Source of the DNA: Gammaproteobacteria bacterium
GTDB taxonomy: Bacteria > Pseudomonadota > Gammaproteobacteria > Pseudomonadales > Azotimanducaceae
Length of the DNA stretch: 39,449 nt
Assembly (NCBI GenBank): GCA_002728675.1
Contig: PBVL01000014.1
Coordinates: forward strand, 1 to 39,449
Direction of reading: 5' to 3'
The translations under genes were made by a program, and so were the position numbers. This document shows, piece by piece, positions 9,775 through 18,735 of the stretch. Below the pieces are notes generated by a model. That model did not search any database. It was given only the letters and a program-made list of their open reading frames with translations, and was not told the DNA's origin. Numbering within the stretch: the first letter of the stretch is position 1; every line of letters begins with the position of its first letter.

Positions 9775-10554
9775 TCAGCGCCCCTGCCAATGGGGGTCGC
9801 GCTTCTCTGCGAAAGCTCGCGGACCTTCTGTCGCGTCGTCCGAGGCCTGGTGTCGTGAGAATGCCGGGTAGTCCGACTGATTGATCATCGCGGCGGCCAG
9901 ACTGGGTTCGTCGAGACCGCGCATGACCGCTTCCTTCGAGGCCGCAATCGCCAGCGGGGCGCAGCGCAGGATTCGCGTGCACCACGTGTCGACTGCCCCG
10001 TCGAGCGCCTCGGGCGCGACCACTTCGTTGACGAACCCCAGGCGGAAGCCCTCGGTTGCCGGAATCCTCTCGGCGGTCAGGATCAGACCCATCGCCTGCT
10101 TTTGACCAACCTGACGGGCGAGACGATGCAGGCCGCCGCCGAGTGCCACTGACCCGACGAGCGGTTCCGGCAGCCCGAACGCGGACCGCTCGGTTGCAAT
10201 GATCAGGTCGCAGGCAAGGGCAATCTCGAAGCCGCCGCCGAGCGCGTAGCCGTCGACCGCGGCGATGACCGGTTTAGCCAGATCGAATCGTTCGATCAGC
10301 CCGGCGTAGCCATGTTTCGGGTACGGCACCCGTCCCGTTGTGGCGATCGCCTTGAGGTCGCTACCTGCGCAGAATGCCCGACCGGCCCCCCGGATCACGG
10401 CGAGAAACGCGTTGTCGTCCGCCGCGAACGTGTTGAACGCGTCTTCGAGTTCTGCGTGCATTGGCGGGTTGATCGCGTTGAGCGATTCAGGCCGGTTCAG
10501 CGTGATGGTCGTGCGATGGTCGTCCTGCTGGACCTGGATGAACTGGTAGGGCAT
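9775..10554 (-). CDS. Enoyl-CoA hydratase/isomerase family protein
   Basis: Crotonase-fold enzyme acting on acyl-CoA thioesters, most likely in fatty-acid or aromatic-acid breakdown; the exact reaction is not determined. The 260-residue product starts at MPYQFIQVQQDD; an upstream in-frame ATG at 10614 would only add 20 residues unlike the family. Both oxyanion-hole segments are present (GAGRAFCAGSDLKA and DGYALGGGFEIALACD), followed by the FGLPE segment where hydratases place a catalytic Glu. The C-terminal helices end in a trimerisation-type segment (FAEKRDPHWQGR). It sits 33 bases upstream of the broken kinase and 81 bases downstream of oppF, so it could be read from the opp operon. Confidence 0.9.
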   Translation of the reverse strand: MPYQFIQVQQDDHRTTITLNRPESLNAINPPMHAELEDAFNTFAADDNAFLAVIRGAGRAFCAGSDLKAIATTGRVPYPKHGYAGLIERFDLAKPVIAAVDGYALGGGFEIALACDLIIATERSAFGLPEPLVGSVALGGGLHRLARQVGQKQAMGLILTAERIPATEGFRLGFVNEVVAPEALDGAVDTWCTRILRCAPLAIAASKEAVMRGLDEPSLAAAMINQSDYPAFSRHQASDDATEGPRAFAEKRDPHWQGR

Positions 10555-10635
10555 TCGTCGTGTCTCGTCTGCGCGGTGGCGTCCCTGCGCCCGCAGGGCT
10601 GGCAAACATACCACCTCGCAAGGGCGTGGGTCGCT

Positions 10636-11585
<950 letters not shown>

Positions 11586-11586
<1 letters not shown>

Positions 11587-12653
11587 CAGTTGGCGCGCTC
11601 CGGTCGGGACGTACCGCCTGCCGCTTCGGGTCCGGGTGCATCCGGGTGATGCAGCCAACAGCGGGCGGTATGGCCAGCGCCGTTGCCCTGACCGAACTCG
11701 GGTGGCGTCTCCCGTCCGCAGACGCGCATCGCGTTCGGGCAACGTGCGAAGTAACCGCAGCCCGCGGGTGGGTCGAAGAGGTCGGGCGGGCTGCCCAGGA
11801 TGGGCTCCAGTTGTTTGTCGCGGTCGGCCCGGTTTGACGGCATGGCATCCTTGAGGCCCAGCGTGTATGGATGGCCCGATCGGTAGAAGATATCGTCGAC
11901 CGTGCCGGACTCGATCGCCTGTCCGGCGTACATGACGGCAACGGTGTCGGACATGCGTGCAACAACGGCAAGGTCGTGTGTGATGAGAATGATGGACATC
12001 CCGTCGTCACGCTGAAGCTCACGCATGAGTTCCAGGATCTGCGCCTGAATCGTGACGTCGAGCGCGGTGGTGGGTTCGTCCGCGATCAGGATCGATGGAC
12101 CGCACGCAAGACTCTGCGCGATCATCGCCCGCTGGAGCATGCCGCCGGAGAACTCGAACGGGTATTGGCGCGCGCGACGTTTGGCTTCCGGAATCCTGGT
12201 CTTGTCGAGGAGTTGCTCGGCGGCCCGGAGCGCCTCGCCGTGACTCTGACCGCGATGCACCATCAGCGTCTCGGCGATCTGCTCGCCGATGGTCATGGTG
12301 GGATTGAGCGATGTCATCGGGTCCTGGAAGATCATTCCAAGCTCAACGCCGCGGTATTTGTTCGCCTCGGCGGGGGGCAGTCCCAGCAGTTCGACGCCGC
12401 CGAGCTTCGCCGAACCCGCGGTGATGCGTCCGGGCGGCGTCGGGATGAGTCCCATGATCGACTGCACGGTCACCGACTTCCCGCATCCGGACTCGCCGAC
12501 GATCGACAGCGTTTGCCCCCTGGCGACCTCGAAGTCGACTCCACGCACCGCCTGCACGACGCCGCCGTAGGTTGCGAACTCCACGTGGAGGTCGCGTACC
12601 ACGAGGAGCGGCTCGGTCGCTTGCCGGGTCGTGTCGGAGTCGTTCATCGGCAT
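11586..12653 (-). CDS. oppD: Oligopeptide ABC transporter ATP-binding protein OppD
   Basis: Second ATPase of the peptide importer, 355 residues. Walker A is GESGCGKS, signature FSGGMLQR, Walker B ILIADEPTTALD, H-loop ITHD. The C-terminal Cys-rich motif PPAGCGYFARCPNAMRVC matches the oligopeptide-transporter C-terminal domain. OppD precedes OppF as in Opp/Dpp operons, separated from the permease stop by one base and joined to oppF by TGATG. A second Met two codons in is an equally possible start. Substrate range (oligo- versus dipeptides) is not readable from the ATPases; the binding protein favours OppA. Confidence 0.93.
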
Positions 12654-12654
12654 C

Positions 12655-14058
12655 TCAGTCCCGTGCCCGCAGGCGTGAGTCGAGCGCCTCGGTCAGACCA
12701 TCACCCAACAGGTTGAACGCGAGCACGGTGATGCTGATGAAGGCGGCGGGGAAGATGAGTTCGTGTGGATGACTGAGCATTGTCTTCACGCCTTCGTTGC
12801 ACATGGAACCCCAGGAGGGCGTGGGTGGCGCAACGCCCATCCCGATGAACGAGAGGAACGCTTCCGTGAAGATGGCCGACGGCACGGCGAACGTCAGTGT
12901 CACGAGGATCACGCCCATGGTGTTGGGGATGATGTGGCGGACGATCAGGTAGTGGTTGCGCGCACCAAGCAGTCGCGCCGCGTCGATGTAGCCTTCCTCC
13001 CGGATCTGCAGCACCTGGCCCCGCACCAGGCGCGCCGTCGCGGGCCACCCGAGCAGGACGAGCGCGATCAGCATCGGCAGGATGCCGGATTCCCCCGGAC
13101 CGATCCCGAATGCGATCTTGAAAATGATCATGAAAAGCAGGAATGGCAGCGCGACGACAAAGTCTGCAAATCGCATGAAGACCGCGTCGAGACGCCCGCC
13201 GAGGTAGCCGGCGAATCCGCCGTAGACGATGCCGAAGGTGACATAGAGCATCGGCGCCACGATGCCGATGAAGAGCGACACGCGCGCGCCCTGCATCAGC
13301 CTTGCGAGCATGTCCCTGCCGAGATAGTCGGTGCCGAACGGGTGAAACCCGAGGCTGATGGTGTCGCCCAGTGCCGCCGCTTCGTCGATGAGCCCCCGTT
13401 CCAGCGCCTCGCCACGCGTGATCGCGAGTTGCGGAACAACCGCAAGGGCGATGTAGTTGAACCCTTCATCCACGCCATCGGTGGGGACGATCGAATAGTA
13501 GTAGGGGATTGCGGAGAGGTTCAGGCGGTCCTCGTAGCTCACCTCGTTGCCGGCGTAGGTCGAGCCGAGGGGCAGACCCAGATCGTCCAGCGACTCGGGC
13601 GGCCTCTGGTTACGGTAGATGTTGTAGCCGGCTGCGCCCTCAGCAGGATCCCAGACGAGGCGCACCCGCTGCGTTGTGGCGCTGTCGACCGTCCTGAGGT
13701 TGGTGGGTGCGGGGATGTCTTCGACATAGTCATCAGGCTCAGCCGGGTAGTCGCTCAGGACCACACCCGGCCAGCGTTCCCGCGGGCCCACCAGGGTCGC
13801 CTGTTTTGGCCAGGCGGGCGCCTGGGAGATTTGGTTCAGGTCCTGCAGCGCCGGGTCTACGGTCCAGACGAGCGGGCCGAGCAGCGTGAAGGCCGCGAGA
13901 GCGACGACAATGTAGAGCGAGACGATGGCGCGCGGGTTCTTTTTGAGACGCAGCCAGGCATCCTGCCAGTACGAAAGCGACGGGCGTGACAGCGTTTCGA
14001 CGTGAATATCCGCTGTAGCGGGTTCAAAGTCGCCGGGCTGGGGTTGGTAGGTCCGCAT
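12655..14058 (-). CDS. oppC: Oligopeptide ABC transporter permease OppC with an inserted fibronectin-III-like domain
   Basis: Inner-membrane permease of the peptide importer. At 467 residues it is about 160 longer than typical OppC. The N-terminal part has the family segment WLRLKKNPRA and a first membrane helix at about residues 45-66. After this helix, in the first periplasmic loop, lies an extra module: residues about 115-200 (bases 13459-13716) show the fibronectin type III pattern (PAPTNLRTV, VRLVWDP, GYNIYRN, VSYEDR, YYYSIVPTDG). The canonical permease resumes with FGTDYLGRDM at about 240-250, then five further helices and the EAA loop (EEGYIDAARLLGA). It overlaps oppB by TGATG. The insertion is in frame, keeps normal codon use and is bounded by intact permease sequence, so it looks like a genuine domain addition. 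Confidence 0.92.
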   Translation of the reverse strand: MRTYQPQPGDFEPATADIHVETLSRPSLSYWQDAWLRLKKNPRAIVSLYIVVALAAFTLLGPLVWTVDPALQDLNQISQAPAWPKQATLVGPRERWPGVVLSDYPAEPDDYVEDIPAPTNLRTVDSATTQRVRLVWDPAEGAAGYNIYRNQRPPESLDDLGLPLGSTYAGNEVSYEDRLNLSAIPYYYSIVPTDGVDEGFNYIALAVVPQLAITRGEALERGLIDEAAALGDTISLGFHPFGTDYLGRDMLARLMQGARVSLFIGIVAPMLYVTFGIVYGGFAGYLGGRLDAVFMRFADFVVALPFLLFMIIFKIAFGIGPGESGILPMLIALVLLGWPATARLVRGQVLQIREEGYIDAARLLGARNHYLIVRHIIPNTMGVILVTLTFAVPSAIFTEAFLSFIGMGVAPPTPSWGSMCNEGVKTMLSHPHELIFPAAFISITVLAFNLLGDGLTEALDSRLRARD

Positions 14059-14990
14059 CAGGCAAGCCTCACGCGCGGGTCGACCAGGCCGTACACAATA
14101 TCGACAACGATGACCATGAAGACGAGAAACGCGCCATAGAACACCGTTGTGCCCATGATGACGGTGTAGTCGAGTTGTTGTACCGCTTGTACGAAGTAGC
14201 GACCGAGGCCGGGGATCGCGAAGACCAGTTCAACGACGAAGCCGCCGGTCGTGATTGCGGCGATCTGAGGCCCAAGGACAGTAATCACAGGCAGGATCGC
14301 GTTTCGCAACTGGTGTTTGCAGAAGATGCGAACCGGGGAAAGTCCCTTCGCGCGCGCCGTGCGGATGTAGTCCTCGTTCACGACCTCGAGCATGGAAGAC
14401 CGCATCAGTCGGGTCAGCAAGGCCATCGTGCCGAGCCCGAGGACGAGTGAAGGCATCAGCATGTGCTGGAAGGTGCCCCAGCCGGCCACGGGGATGATCG
14501 ATGCACCAAAGAAGCTGTTGATGTTCACCAGCAGCAGTTGCCCCAGCGCCGCGAACACAAAGCTCGGCACCGAGATGCCGAGAATGACGAGGAACATGAT
14601 GATGATGTCCGGCAGCCTGTTTCGGTAGATGGCCGTCAGTGCGCCCCACAGGACGCCGCCGGCGGCGGCGATCACCACCGCCATGACGCCAAGCAGGGCT
14701 GACACCGGGAAGTGGTCGCGGATGATGTCGTTGACGCGCCGATTCTGCTGGGTAAACGAAATGCCGAAGTCGCCGTGCCAGAACATGTTGGTCATGTAGA
14801 GCACATATTGCTCGCCGAGCGGTCGGTCCAGCCCGTACTTGGCCTCGAGGTTCTGGCGAATCTCATCCGAGACCGCCTTGTCGTTCAGCAACGGGTCGCC
14901 CGGCACCGCGTGCATGGCGATGAACGTGGCGGTCGCAATGAACCAGACGGTGACGATGCCCTGCAGCAGCCGTTTCAGGGTATAGCTCAT
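14058..14990 (-). CDS. oppB: Oligopeptide ABC transporter permease OppB
   Basis: Partner permease of OppC, 310 residues from MSYTLKRLLQGIVTVWFIAT. This start is chosen because the first helix and the family motif HAVPGDPL follow directly; the frame is open a further 87 codons upstream, but that reads antisense through the oppA end. Six membrane segments and the EAA loop (EVVNEDYIRTARAKGL) are present, and the C-terminus ends YGLVDPRVRLA as usual for OppB. The stop shares a base with the oppC start. It follows oppA after 64 bases. Confidence 0.93.
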   Translation of the reverse strand: MSYTLKRLLQGIVTVWFIATATFIAMHAVPGDPLLNDKAVSDEIRQNLEAKYGLDRPLGEQYVLYMTNMFWHGDFGISFTQQNRRVNDIIRDHFPVSALLGVMAVVIAAAGGVLWGALTAIYRNRLPDIIIMFLVILGISVPSFVFAALGQLLLVNINSFFGASIIPVAGWGTFQHMLMPSLVLGLGTMALLTRLMRSSMLEVVNEDYIRTARAKGLSPVRIFCKHQLRNAILPVITVLGPQIAAITTGGFVVELVFAIPGLGRYFVQAVQQLDYTVIMGTTVFYGAFLVFMVIVVDIVYGLVDPRVRLA

Positions 14991-15054
14991 CACCGATTCA
15001 TCCGGATTCCTGAAACCGGTTCGCCTCGCGGGCAGAGTGTGGAGCGCGCTGCTG

Positions 15055-16665
15055 TCAACGAATGACCCTTGCGTAGGTGAAATCCGGGTCGGCGCCGGTG
15101 ACACGTCGCACGACGCCGCGCAGCTTGTGGTGCTGCAGGTAGATGACGCCCTGTTCGTACTGGGGCAGGACGACGGCATCCTCAAAGAGGATGCGCTGGA
15201 GCTCTCCCATGGCGTCCATGCGGATTTTCGGTACGGTGCTGTTCTGTGCAATCCGGACCTGTCTGTCGTACTCGGGGTTCTCGTAGCGGCCGCGGTTGTT
15301 CAGGTTCCAGGAAGCGAACAGGTCACCGAACGTCATGACGTCATCGAAGTCGGGGCCCCAGCCGGCGCCGACGATGTCGAAGTCACCGGAGGTCATCTTC
15401 GCCAGTCGCTGTTTGAACGTCTGGACGTCGATCTTGATATCGATACCGAGGCGCGACTTGAAAAGTCCCTGGATGTACTCGGCCTGTTTGATCGCGGTAG
15501 GGCTGTCGCTGACGAGCAGGACGAGGGGAGGAATCGACGACAGGCCGAGTTCCTTTTTGGCGGCGTCCATGAGGGTGCGCGCCTTCGCGTAGTTGAGTTC
15601 GGCTGTTGGCGCGGGGTACTCGTCGCGGAACTTGCCCGAAACGCCGTCGAGCCACACCGGGAACAGGCTGATGCCGGGTAGGTTGCCGGGAGTCGCGAGG
15701 ACCTTGTCGACCATTTCGTCCGGGTCGTACGCGTGCTGGATCGCGCGGCGCAGGCTGAGGCTTCTGGTCGGCCGGTCCGACCGGTGGTTGTACTCGAGGA
15801 AGAAGACCGACCCCGTCGTGAAGCGGCGGATTCGCAGACGTTGGGTGAGTGCATCCTTGTAAGTCTCGCCATTGAGGCGTGTGTGAACAATCTTGTCGTC
15901 TATGAACAGATTCAGCCGTGCACGGGTATCAGCCGTGATGTAGTCCGCATGGATGCCGTTGAGGGTGATCGCGTCACGGTCCCAGTAGCGGGTGTTTTTC
16001 TCCATCCTGAGGGATGCACTGTGGACCCAGTTCGTCATGGTGAACGGACCGTTGTACAGCAGGTCTCCGGCATCGGCGGCGTAGCGGTCCCCTCGGGAGC
16101 GGTAGAAATCCTCACGTACCGGGAAGTACGTCACAAAGGCAACGAGCTTGTCGAAGTAACCGGTGGGCGTTTCGAACTCCACTTCGAGTGTCGTGTCGTC
16201 GACTGCCGTGACCCCGAGGGCGGTGGTGGGCTGCTGTCCGCGGTTGACGGCCTCGGCGTTCTTCACCGGATACAGAATGAAGGCGTACTCGGATGCGGTG
16301 GCCGGGTCCAGCACGTTGCGCCAGGCGAAGACGAAATCCTGTGCGCGGACGGGCTTGCCGTCGCTCCAGTAGGCATCCGAACGCAGTTTGAACGTTGCTC
16401 CGTCTGGACGCATGTCCCAGGACTCGGCCACGCCGGGCACGATCCGCCCCCGGCGGTCGTAGCGCACGAGTCCCTCGGTGACGTGGCTCAGAACAAGGAT
16501 GCTGACCTGGTCGGTCGCCTTCATCCCGTTCAACAGTGGTGGCTCCTGGGTGAGCGCAATGCGGATGAGCTGTTTTCCGAAGTCGACGGCGTCATCGGCG
16601 AGTGCTGCAGCACTCGACAGGAGTGTCGCGAGGCTCAGCGCCGTGGCGGTCATCGTCCGCCGCAT
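15055..16665 (-). CDS. oppA: Periplasmic oligopeptide-binding protein OppA (SBP family 5)
   Basis: Captures peptides in the periplasm and delivers them to OppBC. From MRRTMTATALSLATLL the protein is 536 residues with a signal peptide likely cleaved after SSAAALA. The mature part shows family-5 hallmarks: LTQEPPLLNGM, VTEGLVRYD, PGVAESWD, FKLRSDAYWSDGKPV and FVFAWRNVLDP. A longer start is possible: the frame is open to GTG codons at 16761 and 16758, preceded by GGAG at 16764-16767, which would add about 31 residues before the signal peptide; the first Met with a classical signal peptide is preferred but not proven. It is the first gene of the oppABCDF operon, which is complete here. Confidence 0.9.
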   Translation of the reverse strand: MRRTMTATALSLATLLSSAAALADDAVDFGKQLIRIALTQEPPLLNGMKATDQVSILVLSHVTEGLVRYDRRGRIVPGVAESWDMRPDGATFKLRSDAYWSDGKPVRAQDFVFAWRNVLDPATASEYAFILYPVKNAEAVNRGQQPTTALGVTAVDDTTLEVEFETPTGYFDKLVAFVTYFPVREDFYRSRGDRYAADAGDLLYNGPFTMTNWVHSASLRMEKNTRYWDRDAITLNGIHADYITADTRARLNLFIDDKIVHTRLNGETYKDALTQRLRIRRFTTGSVFFLEYNHRSDRPTRSLSLRRAIQHAYDPDEMVDKVLATPGNLPGISLFPVWLDGVSGKFRDEYPAPTAELNYAKARTLMDAAKKELGLSSIPPLVLLVSDSPTAIKQAEYIQGLFKSRLGIDIKIDVQTFKQRLAKMTSGDFDIVGAGWGPDFDDVMTFGDLFASWNLNNRGRYENPEYDRQVRIAQNSTVPKIRMDAMGELQRILFEDAVVLPQYEQGVIYLQHHKLRGVVRRVTGADPDFTYARVIR

Positions 16666-16782
16666 GCTGAAGCGCGTTGGGAGAACGCTGCAATCGAAAG
16701 AACCGCCACGTGCCGTCGCCCAAATCGGTCGCTTCACCATACTCAAGTAATTGTCCACCACATCTCCATTACTCTAACAGCA

Positions 16783-16788
16783 ATTATG
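16783..16788 (-). promoter_or_regulatory. Possible -10 element for the opp operon
   Basis: CATAAT on the minus strand, in a locally AT-rich patch upstream of oppA. No convincing -35 lies 16-18 bases further upstream, so this is only a candidate. A start of transcription here would leave about a 110-base leader before the preferred oppA start, or about 15 bases before the alternative GTG starts. Confidence 0.25.
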
Positions 16789-16806
16789 TGATACGGGCTT
16801 AAGCTA

Positions 16807-16835
16807 GGGTACTTCTGTGTCTAGCAGAAGCACCC
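16807..16835. repeat. Inverted repeat upstream of oppA
   Basis: The arms GGGTaCTTCTG and CAGAAGcACCC pair over ten bases with one internal mismatch around a seven-base loop. It lies just upstream of the candidate opp promoter. It could be an operator for the opp operon, or a weak terminator for plus-strand transcription (only TTTG follows). Which one cannot be decided from sequence. Confidence 0.5.
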
Positions 16836-16958
16836 TTTGTGTTGATCTGGATTCGAGAACGGCAATCGCACGCCAGAACGGTGCCGGGAGTTGAATCTAT
16901 GGGGGAACTTGCGGCGCTGAGCCGCTGCTATCAAAGCGTAACAAATGCGGATTCATAG

Positions 16959-17132
16959 CTTATCAGTTGGAATTGGCGTTGCCATGGTGGCGTCACTCAT
17001 GACGTGGGTCTGGACAACGTCCTGGACGAAGATCCGTCGCGGTTCCACAATGCGTTCAACGTCAACTCTTCACCCGGCACGTACGACACGCTGGGTCGCA
17101 AGATCTGGACGCGGATCAGCTACTCACTCTGA
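16959..17132 (+). pseudogene. C-terminal remnant of a TonB-dependent receptor
   Basis: A 57-codon open stretch begins right after an in-frame TAG (16956-16958) and ends at TGA 17130-17132. Its translation reads like the last strands of a TonB-dependent outer-membrane receptor: WNWR, then VGLDNVLDEDP, FNVNSSPGTYDTLGRKIW and a final strand TRISYSL. The DNVLDEDP and PGTYDxLGR elements are characteristic of the receptor C-terminus. There is no start codon or upstream receptor sequence within the window, so most of the gene (some 600-900 codons in intact members) is gone. A terminator follows 18 bases later, as expected for the end of a real gene. Confidence 0.72.
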
Positions 17133-17147
17133 TTCCGGGTTGAGTAA

Positions 17148-17180
17148 CGAAAAAGGGGAGCCTCGGCTCCCCTTTTCTTT
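17148..17180. terminator. Bidirectional rho-independent terminator
   Basis: The stem AAAAGGGGAGC/GCTCCCCTTTT (11 base pairs, four-base loop) spans 17151-17176. On the plus strand it is followed by CTTTTG; on the minus strand by TTTTTCG. It can end transcription from the receptor remnant on one side and from the VWA/MoxR genes on the other, whose last stop is at 17275. A pyrimidine-rich tract (17177-17225) follows. Confidence 0.88.
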
Positions 17181-17274
17181 TGCTCTTTCTGTTTGTTTTC
17201 TTTCTTTCTTTTCTCTTGCGCTTTTCTCGGGGCCAGTTCGCCCAGTGAATGCTTCCGGGGTTTTCGAAGAGAGG

Positions 17275-18735
17275 TCAGCTTGCGGAGCGCAGCAGGTTGC
17301 CAACGACGCGTTCGAGGTGCATGAGCGAGTTGCAGACCTCAACCTGATGGCAGGCGGGCGCGTACTTCTTCATCTCGGCATCGCCGACTGTCCAGCTCAT
17401 CTTCGGTTCTGGGTTGAGCCAGATGACACGCTTCGACTTGTCGTACATCTCGCGGAGGATCTCGGATTTCGGGTCCCCGTAGTTGTTCCTGGCGTCGCCG
17501 AGGATGATGATCGTCGTCTTGTTGTTGACGTCCCTCATGCAGTGGCTCTTGAAGTCCTCGAGCATCTGCCCGTAGTCCGTTGAGCCGTTCCCGTAGTCGC
17601 GCATCGTCTTGGCAATGGCGGTCTCGAGGTCCGACTGTTCGAACAACCGGGTGACCTCCCCAAGGTCTGAAGAGAACGCAAACGCGCGCACCTTCGGCAG
17701 TACCTCGGTGAGGCTGTAGAGGAACATCAGCAGAAAGCGGGAGTAGTTGCTCACCGAACCGCTGACGTCGCAGATGCACATGACCTTCGGGCGGTCGACC
17801 TTCTGTGCCTTCCAATGGATATCGAACAACGCGCCGTCGTACTGCATGTTGTTGCGCAGCGTCTTGCGCACGTCGAGTTGGCCGCGCTTGAAGGTCTTGC
17901 GGCGCTTGGAGTGGATGGCGATGAGTTTCTTCGCCATCTTCATGACCACCTCATGGACGTCTTTGAAGTTGCGCTTCTCGACGTTGGAGAGTTTGACCTT
18001 CTTGAGCAGTTCTTCGCGGAGCTGTTTGCCCTTCTCGTCGGCATGCAGAAAGAACTGCCGCTCGACGTAGTCCCGTACGGTCTCGCGGAGGCGATCGCGC
18101 CCGTTCTTGAGTACGTTCGACAGGCGCTTTTGCGGGATTCCGCCGTGCGCCCGCAGCTCACCGATCTCGTCGTTGAGCCCCTTCATGCCCATGGCGTCCA
18201 TGATCTTGCGGGTGTACAGGCCTTTCTGGGTGAAGACGACGATCTGGTTGACTTCGACTTCGCGTCCGGCCTCCGCGATCGCGATCATGATTTCGGTCTT
18301 GTTGCCCCGCATGAGCATCTGACCGAGCTCTGACTGTGGGGTCAGGGAGCTCTCGCCCGCCTCACTCTCCTCGACGTCGCCGCCGGCGCCGCCGCCCATG
18401 CCCTGGCCGGAGCCGCGCCCGCCTTCTCCGGAGCGCTCGCCCGAAGGGTCGAACTCGCCGTCGTCGGACGCATCGCCGTCGCCCCAGTCATCACTCTCTT
18501 CGCTCTCGCCTTCAGAGAACTTGTCGAAGGTAAAGAACCGATCGAAACAGGTGTCGAACGCTTCCTTCTCTTCCGGGTTCTTGGACAGAACGATGGATAG
18601 CGTGTCCTTGAGAAACCGCCGGTCTTCGTAGCCGACGATGACCATGGCGTGCATCGCGTCGAGCGTTTCGGCCGGCGACACCTTGATCTCTGCGGTGCGC
18701 AGCGCCTTCACGAAGTCGACGAGTGTACGTTCCAT
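17275..18735 (-). CDS. VWA-domain protein, CoxE-like family
   Basis: Partner-type protein for MoxR AAA+ ATPases; such pairs act in maturation or remodelling of other proteins, target unknown here. The 486-residue product has an N-terminal helical part with PEEKEAFDTCFDRFF (about 54-68), a low-complexity acidic and Gly-rich linker (about 73-130), a basic helical middle part, and a C-terminal VWA domain with MIDAS DVSGSVS at 323-329 and a further ILGDARNNYGD metal-site segment. The start shares a base with the moxR stop (TGATG). No signal peptide or membrane helix is seen, so it is probably cytoplasmic. The arrangement parallels cobS-cobT at 3.7-6.5 kb but the proteins belong to different families. 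Confidence 0.88.
   Translation of the reverse strand: MERTLVDFVKALRTAEIKVSPAETLDAMHAMVIVGYEDRRFLKDTLSIVLSKNPEEKEAFDTCFDRFFTFDKFSEGESEESDDWGDGDASDDGEFDPSGERSGEGGRGSGQGMGGGAGGDVEESEAGESSLTPQSELGQMLMRGNKTEIMIAIAEAGREVEVNQIVVFTQKGLYTRKIMDAMGMKGLNDEIGELRAHGGIPQKRLSNVLKNGRDRLRETVRDYVERQFFLHADEKGKQLREELLKKVKLSNVEKRNFKDVHEVVMKMAKKLIAIHSKRRKTFKRGQLDVRKTLRNNMQYDGALFDIHWKAQKVDRPKVMCICDVSGSVSNYSRFLLMFLYSLTEVLPKVRAFAFSSDLGEVTRLFEQSDLETAIAKTMRDYGNGSTDYGQMLEDFKSHCMRDVNNKTTIIILGDARNNYGDPKSEILREMYDKSKRVIWLNPEPKMSWTVGDAEMKKYAPACHQVEVCNSLMHLERVVGNLLRSAS

Noticed and set aside
12763-13989. A 408-codon open frame on the plus strand
   Set aside because: It lies opposite oppC and is rich in His, Arg, Asp and Glu, typical of the antisense of a GC-rich membrane protein gene.
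15733-16791. A 352-codon open frame on the plus strand opposite oppA
   Set aside because: OppA is strongly supported on the minus strand; this frame shows no domain.
16945-17583. A 212-codon open frame on the plus strand across the terminator
   Set aside because: It is in a different frame from the receptor remnant, reads through a strong terminator and then runs antisense to the VWA gene.
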